Assembly (NCBI GenBank): GCA_021818945.1
Contig: JAKASV010000010.1
Location: 1-34,832, forward strand
Source of the DNA: a bacterium
GTDB lineage: Bacteria > Babelota > Babeliae > Babelales > Vermiphilaceae
Length of the DNA stretch: 34,832 nt
Reading direction: 5' to 3'
Positions 26,139 through 34,328 of the stretch are shown piece after piece (the first letter of the stretch is position 1; every line of letters begins with the position of its first letter). Made by a program: the position numbers and the translations under genes. A model generated the notes under the pieces. The model saw nothing but the letters and a program-made list of their open reading frames with translations, searched no databases and was not told the DNA's origin.

Positions 26139-27236
26139 TTAGCGCTCAAGTATGACTACGTTTTCTTTCTGCCAATATAAATTAACTTCATCATCATAAT
26201 CTATAACTTCTTGAGGAAAATGCTCTTCATTTTGTTCAAAGACGCGGACTATAGTACCACCAGCAACTTGTACATTATAACGAGTCGAACTTCCATGATA
26301 CATAATCGTCCGAATAGTACCCCTCATGTGGTTAGCAAATCCTGAGAGCATCTGTTTACTAATCTCAATTTTTTCTGGGCGTAAACTCATAAGTACTTCT
26401 GCCCCATCACGTGCCCATGCTTTATCAGCAGGTAAGACAACAGCAAATGCCCCCAGTTCGTCAATGGTTATTACAGCACCTTTGCCATCGATTTCGAGGA
26501 TACCTTTGAACATGTTGGTACTACCTACAAACTTGGCAACAAAAGAGGAAGTTGGAAATTCATAAATTGCTTTTGGTGTACCTACTTGTTCGATTTCACC
26601 ATCATGATTCATAATCGCCATCGAATCTGCAACAGTCAAGGCCTCAATCTGATCGTGTGTGATATAGACAAACGTTGAACCTAATGTATCTTGTAATTCG
26701 ATAAGTTCTACAAGCATACGTTCCCGCAATTTCATATCAAGGGCAGCCAGAGGTTCATCGAGCAATAGTACGTCAGGCTCATTAATAACTGCACGCGCTA
26801 ATGCAATACGTTGTTGTTGCCCGCCAGACAACTGTTGTATAGATCTATAAATCATTTTTTCAAGATGTACCATACGTAGTGTTGCAACAACGCGCTGCTC
26901 AATAACATCTTTAGCAATACATTTGACTCGTAATCCATAGGCTACATTATCAAAAACATTCAAATGAGGGAATAATGCATAGTTTTGAAAAACAGTATTG
27001 ACTCGTCGTTCATTAATTGGCATATAAGTAATTTCTTGATCACCCAAATAAATAGAACCGGCATCAACAGTCTCAAATCCTGCGATAAGACGCAGCAAAG
27101 TCGTTTTTCCGCTGCCACTTGGTCCTAAAATAGCAAAAAATTTACCCCCTGGTATAGTCAAGTTAAGATCTTCAAAGACTATTTCATTTTCAAATCGCAT
27201 TTTGACATGCTCAAGTCTAATGCTTTTTGTATTCAT
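26139..27236 (-). CDS. potA: Polyamine ABC transporter ATPase
   Basis: A 365-residue ATPase that drives the Pot importer. Walker A is GPSGSGKT at 38-45. The signature LSGGQQQR, Walker B VLLLDEP, D-loop ALD and H-loop THDQ follow in the usual spacing. The C-terminal third is a TOBE-type regulatory domain (MSLRPEKIEI). ATG 27236 is used: the protein then begins MNTKSIRLEHV, as in the family, with AAGG about ten bases upstream. The frame extends to 27275 but the extra 13 residues lie over the preceding gene. The start is inside the last seven codons of that gene, in another frame, implying coupling. Confidence 0.96.
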   Translation of the reverse strand: MNTKSIRLEHVKMRFENEIVFEDLNLTIPGGKFFAILGPSGSGKTTLLRLIAGFETVDAGSIYLGDQEITYMPINERRVNTVFQNYALFPHLNVFDNVAYGLRVKCIAKDVIEQRVVATLRMVHLEKMIYRSIQQLSGGQQQRIALARAVINEPDVLLLDEPLAALDMKLRERMLVELIELQDTLGSTFVYITHDQIEALTVADSMAIMNHDGEIEQVGTPKAIYEFPTSSFVAKFVGSTNMFKGILEIDGKGAVITIDELGAFAVVLPADKAWARDGAEVLMSLRPEKIEISKQMLSGFANHMRGTIRTIMYHGSSTRYNVQVAGGTIVRVFEQNEEHFPQEVIDYDDEVNLYWQKENVVILER

Positions 27237-27921
27237 GATTACGTGACCTTGCAAAGAGTATAGGAACCACAACATCCGACAATGAGCAGGGCAGCACTAC
27301 TGCTATAATGAGAAAAACAAAAACAAATCCAATATGATGGTACCAACCAACAAAACCATGTGAAACCAAATAAAATGTAGAGGCTAATGAACTTACTAAT
27401 GTATGAATACTATGAGAAAAAACTGAGTACATGGGCTGCAGTGATGTGCGATGTCTGCTCATCACAAAACCATTTAAAATACCTACACATAAGAAAGGTA
27501 CTACTTTCGAAATATCAGTAACAAAACAAATATGCAATGTCATCGTAACCCCAAGCATACGTGCACCTAGATAAGGCAACAATACGTCAGACATCATGCA
27601 AAAAACAGCCGGACAAATAGTACCTATGATAATCGCCTTAATAAATCCACGTGAAAATCTAAAAAAAGTTATAATAGTCCCAGTCGCTGCAAATACCAAA
27701 TGCATAAAATGGAAACTATGAAATAATATCTTGGCTCCACTCGTCAAAACCTCGCTATTTTCTTGTGTAACCATGAAAAAGCTTATAAAACTTAAAATAA
27801 CTAAAGCAAAGGCCACAGAAAAAATTGCATAGGGCAAATGTGCGACCAGTTCTTTCATAATAAGACTTGAATCACAAACATGCGACCCACAACAATGAGA
27901 ATGCTCGCAATGATCTTCCAT
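27217..27921 (-). CDS. Multi-pass membrane protein with Cys/His-rich N-terminus
   Basis: A 234-residue protein of unknown family. The first 16 residues contain CEHSHCCGSHVC, a dense set of metal-binding side chains. About six hydrophobic segments follow (around 32-50, 66-86, 94-112, 122-150, 170-190 and 198-220) with several His residues in or near the membrane (FHSFHFMH, WYHH). It overlaps the potA start by 20 bases and is the first gene of the pot operon after the promoter at 27995-28023; AGGAG lies 11 bases before its ATG. A metal sensor or carrier is possible, but only the N-terminal cluster supports this. Confidence 0.75.
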   Translation of the reverse strand: MEDHCEHSHCCGSHVCDSSLIMKELVAHLPYAIFSVAFALVILSFISFFMVTQENSEVLTSGAKILFHSFHFMHLVFAATGTIITFFRFSRGFIKAIIIGTICPAVFCMMSDVLLPYLGARMLGVTMTLHICFVTDISKVVPFLCVGILNGFVMSRHRTSLQPMYSVFSHSIHTLVSSLASTFYLVSHGFVGWYHHIGFVFVFLIIAVVLPCSLSDVVVPILFARSRNHEYKKH

Positions 27922-27994
27922 GAGTCACAAAACTCCTACGAATTGAAAATCCCCCTATCCTTTCGCACCAAACGCCAAAGGAACCAACATAGTA

Positions 27995-28023
27995 ACAATA
28001 ACGCTTTTTTATGTATAAATCAA
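27995..28023 (-). promoter_or_regulatory. Putative promoter of the pot operon
   Basis: TTGATT (complement of 28018-28023) and TATTGT (complement of 27995-28000) lie 17 bases apart on the minus strand, about 70 bases before the ATG at 27921. It begins 20 bases beyond the bamA stop, so the pot operon can be expressed independently of bamA. Confidence 0.45.
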
Positions 28024-28042
28024 AAATGAATAGTTGCCACAA

Positions 28043-30961
28043 TCAAAATACCTGCCCAAGAGATAAGAACCAGGAGTAAGATCGATCAAATGGTTCAGGG
28101 CATGACCATTTCCATCCAATGTCAAAGCGCAGGGGCCCCATAGGGGTGTTATATAAAAGACCCACGCCAGTACCAGCCAAAATACCCCGAGTTTTTATCT
28201 CAGAAAATCGGCTATCACTCAATGCTCCAAAATCCTGAAAAACAACTCCTTGTAGTCCCGCATAGAGAAGCATACGTGCCTCAAAACTTGCATTGGCCAT
28301 AGCCTTTCCTCCTTGAGGCACAAAATGTTTACGATCGCAATCATCGACAAAACAACCTAAAGGCGGAGTACCGTCTGTGTAATAACTACGCAATGAATGG
28401 GCGCCACCCAAATAAAATCGCTCATTAAGCATTATTTGTTTAATAGGAGGTCCAAAAATATAGCCTGCGCGTAAACGTATTGCAAAGACAACCGAATAAA
28501 AAGGCACAAATAGGGATTGTTCCAGCAAACACCTTAAAAGATAAGGATTTAAATCTCCGGGTACTTGCAAAGGAATCATCCCCTTACAAGAAAACAGGGT
28601 AAATGAACCGCAGGTAGGATTTAACTTTTGGTCTAGATTATCAAACGTTATAGTCGGTTCAATAAAAAAGTAGGGAATATTTTTATTAAGCAACAGCGGA
28701 TCAATATTATAAGCCCTGCTAATCCGATCAGCAATACAACTATATTCTTTACGGATATTTATTTTCATCCATTCAAGACCGAGGTTAGATACATAATCAA
28801 TTCGCCCGCGTTTACCGGATACATTAGCCAAAAAACCTTGCTGAAAGACCTGGTACCAATTTTCTCTGTCATAAAAAAATCCTTGTTGTTCAAATTTATT
28901 ACTATAGGCATCAAAAGAAGCTCTGACTGGCAAGCCACATATCCAGGGCCGAATATAGCTCGCAACTATATCACGTCTTATACACGTTACATCAACATGA
29001 AGTCTTACTTGATCCCCACAATTGGTTGGGTTTTTTACAATAAAATCGCCTCCCAGCTTATAGGTAAGTCCATCAAGAGCTACTGGCCAACGCATCTGCA
29101 TCAATCCAATACCTCCATGCGTTCGTACCTCAAATCTATCGCTCGGATAAATCTTGAGCATAATTGGCCGTTCATAACCGAGCCCAGAGCTTTGGTCAGG
29201 ATAAATATTGGCAGATTCAAATATATCAAGAGCTTTCACATTAGCTAACGATTCTTTCAATACTTCTTTCTTTAAAGGATCGCCTTGATAGTAGTCTAAC
29301 TCTCTGGCAACAACTGAAAAGGGAACCGTACGTGTTCCAACCAGCACTGTTTTACCGCACTTATCCTGAGAGTTTACTAGATCGATATGCCATACGAGAT
29401 CGATCATGCTGTCTACTGGTATAAGTTCCGCTTTAACTTTGGCTTTTGTACGGCCCTGCAATTTGAGCTGAGTTTCAATCCACAGACGCTGCTTGCTAAT
29501 AAGAGCTTTTGTACAAGGTACACGTTTTTGTCCATCAATATCAGCAACGGCAGGACAATCGCTACGCAATTGTTCGAACGTGTCAAATTTTACAGAGCGC
29601 ACATAACGACGTGACCCCTCTTGGACTGTCAAAACTATCCGATAACAGGTAGCATCATCAAGTTCTATTCTCTCCTGATCAACAATAGCCGCATCAAAAA
29701 AACCCTCATCTTGATAAAATAATACAAGATCTTCGATCGATTTCTGGAGCACTTTGGCATCAAAATATCTGAGCGCAAGGAGAGAGCTCATACATTTGTT
29801 CACGAGCATCTGAGGCGAAAAATTTACAACATTTTTTAACACAATTTCCTTGACCGATACCCGGGCCCCCTCTTTTATAACAAAAAAGATGCGGCCTGGT
29901 TCTTCTTTGGATTCAACCGACACATGCCAAAAGCCATTACTTTGGTAAGCTGCCACGATTTCCTGAGCTAAAATTGAAGGCGGCACCATCCAAGCAGAAC
30001 GCCCAAAAGCCATAACCGTCTCAAACAGTTGACGATTAGAAAAGAAATTGTTACCAAAGAAGATAAACTCTTTTTTTGCATGCAGGTCTAGAGCAAATAG
30101 GACCTTCACATTTTTATTTTCGTAATCAATAGTCTCAGTGAGCGAAATATCGGCATGTAAAAAACCACGTCGTGTTAACATCTGCTTTAAATTTGCCGTT
30201 TCTTTGTTCATAAGAATTTTTGAATAATGTTTATTCATAATTCGCTTGGCAAGCAACGATGAAATCTCAGAACGAACATTATCTTTTTCATTACTATCAA
30301 GGGCTCTATCTGCTTCAACTTTGAGATTAACCGCAGCAATGGTAAACTGTTCACCTTTTTTGATCGTAAGATTTACGCCTACACCTTTGGTTTTATTATC
30401 ATAGATAAGTTGATCATCGATGTGGACATCTAAAAATCCTTCAGATTGGATAATTTCTTTGATTTTGGCGACCGAATCCTTGTGCCTATCGACATCAAAA
30501 GGCTCACCCTGATCTATAGCATATTGTTGCTTATAGGCTTCTTTCCCAAACCAGATACCTTGAACTTTGACATTGTTTAGAGTCCAAAAAGCAGAAAAGC
30601 TAAAATGCAGCTCAACGCCTATTGGGCTTTTTTTTATAGTAAGTATAATAGTATCGAAGACATTTTTTTTAATGAGATAATATAAAGCTTTATTCAGAGC
30701 CGATGCATCGACTATATCCCCTTGCCCAAACCCAATCAGATACTGCATTTCATCAAGTTGAATAAAAACGTCAGCATCTATGGTTAACTTTTCGACATAA
30801 AAAGGCTTAGGGCATTCATGTTCGATAGCTTCCTTATACATGTCCGTCACCGCATTAATAGTAATAGTTGTCACCCCTGGAGATCGATCAATATCGATAG
30901 CCATAGCCGTATAATGACAAAGGAGAAACACAAATAATGGTAATAACCTTCGCAGTTTCAT
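28043..30961 (-). CDS. bamA: Outer-membrane assembly factor BamA (Omp85)
   Basis: A 972-residue Omp85 protein. Signal peptide 1-21 (ending YTAMA). Residues about 24-600 are a chain of POTRA-like units, visible as repeated patterns such as IIQSEGFLDVHIDDQLIYDN, LTRRGFLHADISLTETIDYENKNVKVLF and YQDEGFFDAAIVDQERIELDD. The barrel begins near residue 609 (RFEVRTHGGIGLMQMRW). The conserved loop-6 region is ERFYLGGAHSLRSYYTDG, with LRSY in place of the common VRGF/Y, keeping the Arg. It ends in SLGQVF with a terminal Phe. It inserts barrel proteins into the outer membrane. At about 580 residues the periplasmic part is longer than the 400 of the five-POTRA enterobacterial protein. TamA is the alternative but usually has three POTRA units. 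Confidence 0.9.
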   Translation of the reverse strand: MKLRRLLPLFVFLLCHYTAMAIDIDRSPGVTTITINAVTDMYKEAIEHECPKPFYVEKLTIDADVFIQLDEMQYLIGFGQGDIVDASALNKALYYLIKKNVFDTIILTIKKSPIGVELHFSFSAFWTLNNVKVQGIWFGKEAYKQQYAIDQGEPFDVDRHKDSVAKIKEIIQSEGFLDVHIDDQLIYDNKTKGVGVNLTIKKGEQFTIAAVNLKVEADRALDSNEKDNVRSEISSLLAKRIMNKHYSKILMNKETANLKQMLTRRGFLHADISLTETIDYENKNVKVLFALDLHAKKEFIFFGNNFFSNRQLFETVMAFGRSAWMVPPSILAQEIVAAYQSNGFWHVSVESKEEPGRIFFVIKEGARVSVKEIVLKNVVNFSPQMLVNKCMSSLLALRYFDAKVLQKSIEDLVLFYQDEGFFDAAIVDQERIELDDATCYRIVLTVQEGSRRYVRSVKFDTFEQLRSDCPAVADIDGQKRVPCTKALISKQRLWIETQLKLQGRTKAKVKAELIPVDSMIDLVWHIDLVNSQDKCGKTVLVGTRTVPFSVVARELDYYQGDPLKKEVLKESLANVKALDIFESANIYPDQSSGLGYERPIMLKIYPSDRFEVRTHGGIGLMQMRWPVALDGLTYKLGGDFIVKNPTNCGDQVRLHVDVTCIRRDIVASYIRPWICGLPVRASFDAYSNKFEQQGFFYDRENWYQVFQQGFLANVSGKRGRIDYVSNLGLEWMKINIRKEYSCIADRISRAYNIDPLLLNKNIPYFFIEPTITFDNLDQKLNPTCGSFTLFSCKGMIPLQVPGDLNPYLLRCLLEQSLFVPFYSVVFAIRLRAGYIFGPPIKQIMLNERFYLGGAHSLRSYYTDGTPPLGCFVDDCDRKHFVPQGGKAMANASFEARMLLYAGLQGVVFQDFGALSDSRFSEIKTRGILAGTGVGLLYNTPMGPLRFDIGWKWSCPEPFDRSYSWFLSLGQVF

Positions 30962-31071
30962 ACAATAATGGGAGCCGAAAAATGGAATAATTAGCTTTAA
31001 TAGGCACTACAATCAGGCTAATAGTTTACCAGGCACCAAGTAATACACAAGAGGTTACCGCAAAATGAACA

Positions 31072-31100
31072 TTTACTATTACCTCAATATTTTATATGAT
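31072..31100 (+). promoter_or_regulatory. Promoter of tRNA-Glu
   Basis: TTTACT (31072-31077) and TATGAT (31095-31100) are separated by 17 bases and end 22 bases before the tRNA. The region is divergent from bamA. Confidence 0.55.
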
Positions 31101-31122
31101 AATAATGATCTTTTTTAAACAT

Positions 31123-31197
31123 GGCCCCATAGTCTAAGGGTTAGGACACTGCCCTCTCACGGCAGAGATAGGGGTTCGAATCCCCTTGGGGCTGCCA
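31123..31197 (+). tRNA. tRNA-Glu (anticodon CUC)
   Basis: A 75-base tRNA including CCA (31195-31197). The anticodon stem-loop CTGCC-CTCTCAC-GGCAG gives CTC. The T-arm AGGGG-TTCGAAT-CCCCT is perfect. The acceptor GGCCCCA pairs with TGGGGCT, so the first pair is G1-U72, a wobble where G-C is usual; the discriminator is G, as expected for Glu. The 3' half is shared with the 3' end of the recombinase gene on the opposite strand, marking it as an integration site. Confidence 0.94.
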
Positions 31198-32643
31198 TAG
31201 TTGATCATCAGCACAATTTATGATTAAATCAAAGGGCTTTTGCACGATGTAGACGATCTTTTCGTCATCGATCGATAAGTTCGATAGCACCAGCCTGATT
31301 AATTGCCGTTTTTCCTCAACTTCAGAACCAATAAATAGTTCATATGCCCGGTTAATCAGCTCTAGTACGTATTTTGCAGTAATAAAATAGTTATCTTCAG
31401 CCTCCTCAAGTTGAGCAACTTTACAGTCAAGATCATCTCGCTGGCACCGGAGCGACTGGTAATATTTGTCATATTCGCTCTCTGTAATACACCCGCGCAG
31501 TTTATCCATGTACAAATTGTCCATCATCTTGATGACAGTTTTATGCTGTTTAGTCAGCTCATCAAACTGCTTAGTCTGAAAATCCATCTTGTTCTGATGA
31601 ACCTCACTTAATGTCTCTACAATCTGCTTCAAGATCTCGGGCGGCACCTGCATGCGCTTAAATACTTGGCCGATCTGCTCTGTGATCTCCTCTTCTCGCA
31701 ACCATTTTGCCCCATGCTTGCCGTTATACTGGGTGCAATGGTAATAGACATGCCCCTTATGCTTTTCAGGCGTTATAGCAAGGCCACACTGCGCACAGCG
31801 CAAAAGACCCCTGTAGATGTACGGCTGTCCGGCATACTTAAAGGGCTTTTTGTTAAAACCATCTTTTATCTGTTGAACCTGGTCAAAGAGAAGCTTCGTA
31901 ATGAGTGCAGGATACTGATGCGCATACTCTTTATTCTTCCAAACCATCACTCCATAATAAAATGGGTTCTTGAGTACCTTATCAAGAAAACCCTTTGCCC
32001 AATCCACATGACAGTCTTCTTTGAGCTTGTTACAAAGTAGATCCATAGAGTATGACCCTGTGGCATACAGCTCAAATGCCTTTTGCACTATACAGGCCAA
32101 CCCATCATCAACAACAATATCTGTCTGATTATTAGGTAGGGTGATATTTTTATATCCGTAAGGAGCTTTACCTGGCCATTCTCCTTTGCGTAGTTTCTGC
32201 TCCGTAGCACGTTTGACGTTGTCGCTTATAGCATCTGAATAGTATTTTGCTAATCCAAGACTTATATTAAACTGGAACTTTTCAGCTGCTGATATTCGGC
32301 TATTGATGATCTGCCCATCAGATATAAAATGCAGTTCGACTTCGTCGTTTAGGGCCTTTTCATAAAGCACTGAAATCCGCTTATCAAAGACATTACGTGA
32401 TAGTCGGTCAACTTTATCGCAACAAACAGCGACCTTTTCAGTTTGAGCAAGGACAAAATCGATGATGCGGTCAAATTCACCCCGTTCAGTCGTATAAGCA
32501 CTCTCATCAAAGCTGAACTCTTTGATTATCTCAAGGCCTTTATTACGACAGTATTTTTCAAGTCGATTTAATTGCGCAGGTAGAGAATTACCAGCTTCTT
32601 TTTGCTCTTCGGTGCTTACTCGGGCTATCAAGATTGCTTTCAT
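31141..32643 (-). CDS. Large serine recombinase (element integrase)
   Basis: A 500-residue site-specific recombinase of the resolvase/invertase superfamily, large serine integrase type. The catalytic domain begins MKAILIARVSTEEQ (Ser10), with the DKVDRLSRN block near 90-98. A recombinase domain follows (GKAPYGYKN then the FELYATGSYSMDLLCNKL region), then a zinc ribbon (RCAQCGL and YYHCTQYNGKH) and a coiled-coil at about 340-440. It should integrate or excise the surrounding element. ATG 32643 is used; an upstream ATG adds 17 atypical residues. The last 18 residues (WQPQGDSNPYLCRERAVS) and the stop are the antisense of tRNA-Glu, so the gene's end was created or completed by the integration site. 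It is divergent from the toxin-antitoxin pair. Confidence 0.92.
   Translation of the reverse strand: MKAILIARVSTEEQKEAGNSLPAQLNRLEKYCRNKGLEIIKEFSFDESAYTTERGEFDRIIDFVLAQTEKVAVCCDKVDRLSRNVFDKRISVLYEKALNDEVELHFISDGQIINSRISAAEKFQFNISLGLAKYYSDAISDNVKRATEQKLRKGEWPGKAPYGYKNITLPNNQTDIVVDDGLACIVQKAFELYATGSYSMDLLCNKLKEDCHVDWAKGFLDKVLKNPFYYGVMVWKNKEYAHQYPALITKLLFDQVQQIKDGFNKKPFKYAGQPYIYRGLLRCAQCGLAITPEKHKGHVYYHCTQYNGKHGAKWLREEEITEQIGQVFKRMQVPPEILKQIVETLSEVHQNKMDFQTKQFDELTKQHKTVIKMMDNLYMDKLRGCITESEYDKYYQSLRCQRDDLDCKVAQLEEAEDNYFITAKYVLELINRAYELFIGSEVEEKRQLIRLVLSNLSIDDEKIVYIVQKPFDLIINCADDQLWQPQGDSNPYLCRERAVS
31160..31197. other. Putative left attachment site in the tRNA-Glu 3' half
   Basis: The element to the right begins directly at the 3' end of the tRNA gene, with an intact tRNA kept and the recombinase adjacent, the classic layout of an att site at a tRNA 3' half. 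The crossover cannot be placed exactly because no second copy of this sequence (GGGGTTCGAATCCCC and flanks) is present in the window. Confidence 0.4.
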
Positions 32644-32738
32644 GGTGTTTTTCTCAGTTAAAAATTGAAATGTAGCTATAAAAAATTGTACCAAATATTA
32701 ACAAAGTCAGAAGTATTTTTTTAATGTCCACAAGCTTG

Positions 32739-32767
32739 TTGATATATGATAACAAATTTGTTATCAT
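32739..32767 (+). promoter_or_regulatory. Promoter of the toxin-antitoxin operon
   Basis: TTGATA (32739-32744) and TATCAT (32762-32767), each 5 of 6 to consensus, are separated by exactly 17 bases. The predicted start is near 32774, 36 bases before the toxin ATG. The whole spacer and -10 box are occupied by the palindromic operator. Confidence 0.75.
32746..32767. promoter_or_regulatory. Perfect 22-bp palindrome, likely antitoxin operator
   Basis: ATGATAACAAA is followed immediately by its exact reverse complement TTTGTTATCAT. The two TGATAAC half-sites are about one and a half helical turns apart and the site covers the -10 box. This is the expected target of the XRE-type antitoxin encoded at 33135-33434, giving autorepression. 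Confidence 0.8.
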
Positions 32768-32809
32768 TATTTAGAGCAAATCTAAAAAAAAATGAAAGGT
32801 GAGTTATTA

Positions 32810-33142
32810 ATGAAATGGAAAATTGATTTTTATGATACGAAAATCACAAAAGAAATTCTTGATTGGCCCGAGGGCATAAAAGCTAAGTTTTGGCGGATAG
32901 CCAAGCTTATCGAAGAGTTCGGCCCCCATGAAGTTAAAATGCCCCATATTAAACCAATGGGTCAAGGCTTATTTGAAATTAGAGCCAAAGGACAAGAAGG
33001 AATAGGTCGCGCATTATTTTGCATAGAAAAAAAACAGATAATAATTATCTTAAATAGTTTTATTAAGAAAACACAAAAAACACCACAAAATGAAATTGAA
33101 ATAGCTCGAACCCGCATGGAGGAGGTAAAGAGAAATGGCTAA
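32810..33142 (+). CDS. higB: RelE/HigB-like toxin (Gp49-like family)
   Basis: A 110-residue protein of the phage-derived Gp49-like branch of the RelE/HigB superfamily, expected to be a ribosome-dependent mRNA endonuclease. The diagnostic order is visible: MPHIKPMGQGLFEIRAKG at about 43-60, GRALFCIEKKQIIIILNSFIKKTQKTPQNEIEIAR at about 65-99. The toxin gene comes first, the HigBA order. ATG 32810 has AGGTGAG six bases before it; the ATG at 32792 sits within that region and is rejected. The stop overlaps the antitoxin start by eight bases. Confidence 0.88.
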   Translation: MKWKIDFYDTKITKEILDWPEGIKAKFWRIAKLIEEFGPHEVKMPHIKPMGQGLFEIRAKGQEGIGRALFCIEKKQIIIILNSFIKKTQKTPQNEIEIARTRMEEVKRNG

Positions 33143-33434
33143 AAGAGTTAGTTTTAAAGAATTTGAAAAACAATTAATGAAAGACCCAAAAACAGTTGCT
33201 GCTTACGAAGCCTTGCGCCCTGAATTTGAACTTGCGCGAGATTTTATTAGAGCTCGAATTAAAGCTCGCTATTCCCAAAGAGATCTTGCAAAAAAATTAA
33301 ATTTACAGCAACCAGCAATTGCTCGACTGGAAAGCGGTGGCTATGTAAGAACTTCTGTCGCTAAACTTTCAAAAGTAGCTGATGCTTTAGGCTATAAATT
33401 TAAATTTTATCTGGAACCAAAAAAAGGACGCTAA
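33135..33434 (+). CDS. higA: XRE-family antitoxin (HigA-like)
   Basis: A 99-residue DNA-binding antitoxin. A helix-turn-helix domain at about 38-92 is clear: YSQRDLAKKLNLQQPAIARLESGG, then SVAKLSKVADALGYKFKFYLEP. The N-terminal 35 residues should bind the toxin. GGAGG lies nine bases before the ATG, within the end of the toxin gene, so translation is coupled. It should neutralise the toxin and repress the shared promoter through the palindrome at 32746-32767. Such pairs commonly stabilise mobile elements. Confidence 0.9.
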   Translation: MAKRVSFKEFEKQLMKDPKTVAAYEALRPEFELARDFIRARIKARYSQRDLAKKLNLQQPAIARLESGGYVRTSVAKLSKVADALGYKFKFYLEPKKGR

Positions 33435-33477
33435 ATCAACCTGTACGGAATTCATTACACATTAAATATATTAAACC

Positions 33478-33510
33478 AAGAAGACCATGCAAAGACCGCT
33501 TGGTCTTCTT
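33478..33510 (+). terminator. Terminator-like hairpin after the toxin-antitoxin pair
   Basis: A perfect 10-bp stem (AAGAAGACCA with TGGTCTTCTT) encloses a 13-base loop, 44 bases past the antitoxin stop. The 3' side continues ATATGTTT, a weak T-run. Confidence 0.6.
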
Positions 33511-33794
33511 ATATGTTTAAGCTCACCTTAAAATCAAAGTTTAAATACCTCATAATAGAACAAACTCAACAAATAATAAGAAATTCCGGAATCAGTTAAG
33601 AATGACTCCACAGCCGTCAGGGCTGGCTTCATAAACTACTCTCTACTAACCCATCACATAGAGTAATATTTATTTTGCGATACATCCTTTTCATTAGTAT
33701 AAAAATTCACTTGCAATCACTAAGTACTTTACGTACTCTGACTGTGTTTTAAATTCAAAGTAATTGATTAATCATATAAAAAAGGACCTTTCCT
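33511..33794. other. Gene-free spacer with small hairpins
   Basis: No gene is seen. Two short hairpins are present: CAGCC-GTCAG-GGCTG at 33611-33625 and AGTAC-TTTAC-GTACT near 33721-33735. The AT-rich sequence just before 33795 could hold a promoter for the following ORF. Confidence 0.5.
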
Positions 33795-33995
33795 ATGATC
33801 GAAGCACTTATTAATAGTTCACTTACAACTACTTCATTTTCAACCAGTCGGGACAAGAATGGGATTCATACGGTTATGAGTCTTATGTTCCCTGAAATAA
33901 TAGTCAATGGAAAATCCTTAGATGAAGCTGTAACAGCCATGATAGAACAACTTAGAAACAATGAACAATATCGCATGAAAGTATTGTGTTCATAG
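33795..33995 (+). CDS. Small protein of 66 residues, function unknown
   Basis: A short acidic-basic balanced frame. AAGGA lies about eight bases before the ATG. The second half (FPEIIVNGKSLDEAVTAMIEQLRNNEQYRM) looks like a strand plus an amphipathic helix, reminiscent of small HicB- or antitoxin-type folds, but I recognise no family. A minus-strand frame overlaps it and looks less coding. It lies inside the integrated element, isolated by spacers on both sides. Confidence 0.5.
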   Translation: MIEALINSSLTTTSFSTSRDKNGIHTVMSLMFPEIIVNGKSLDEAVTAMIEQLRNNEQYRMKVLCS

Positions 33996-34202
33996 ACTAC
34001 GGAACTTAGAATAAGTGTTATAATGCTTCCATGCAACAGCGAAAGCATTATACATCTCTCTCTTCTAGCCCTTTTCCTAAAGCCATATTCTGGCAATATG
34101 CATCTACGCATATAAAAATAAATATTTTTCTTGCATTCAGCGATAAATTGAATATAATAACAATTTATTATTTGAAGCATTCGTTCCAAAAGGGGCAATA
34201 CA
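33996..34202. other. Gene-free spacer
   Basis: AT-rich sequence with no convincing gene; the frames open on either strand here have no ribosome site and odd composition. AGGGG at 34191-34195 is the ribosome site of the small ORF that follows. Confidence 0.5.
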
Positions 34203-34328
34203 ATGGTCATAGTTCCACACATAAGGGTTAACCAGTACCTGATTCGTTTATCAGATTGCTGGCACATACTCTGCCTCAAAGCAGGACATCCGCTTTCCTG
34301 TAAGAAGTCAGATCTACTCAGTAGATAA
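34203..34328 (+). CDS. Possible 41-residue protein
   Basis: A frame (MVIVPHIRVNQYLIRLSDCW... ending SDLLSR) starts seven bases after AGGGG. It contains three cysteines. It is not recognised. Its 3' part lies within a chain of hairpins (34271-34412) and the stop codon is inside a stem, so this may be structured RNA instead of a gene. Confidence 0.3.
   Translation: MVIVPHIRVNQYLIRLSDCWHILCLKAGHPLSCKKSDLLSR

Noticed and set aside
27237-27275. N-terminal extension of PotA
   Set aside because: The added residues lie over the upstream gene, and the family start MNTKSIRL with a ribosome site is downstream.
32644-32694. N-terminal extension of the recombinase
   Set aside because: Serine recombinases begin a few residues before the ARVSTxEQ motif, which fits ATG 32643.
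33866-34279. 137-codon minus-strand frame
   Set aside because: No ribosome site or recognisable domain; it overlaps the better-supported plus-strand ORF at 33795-33995.
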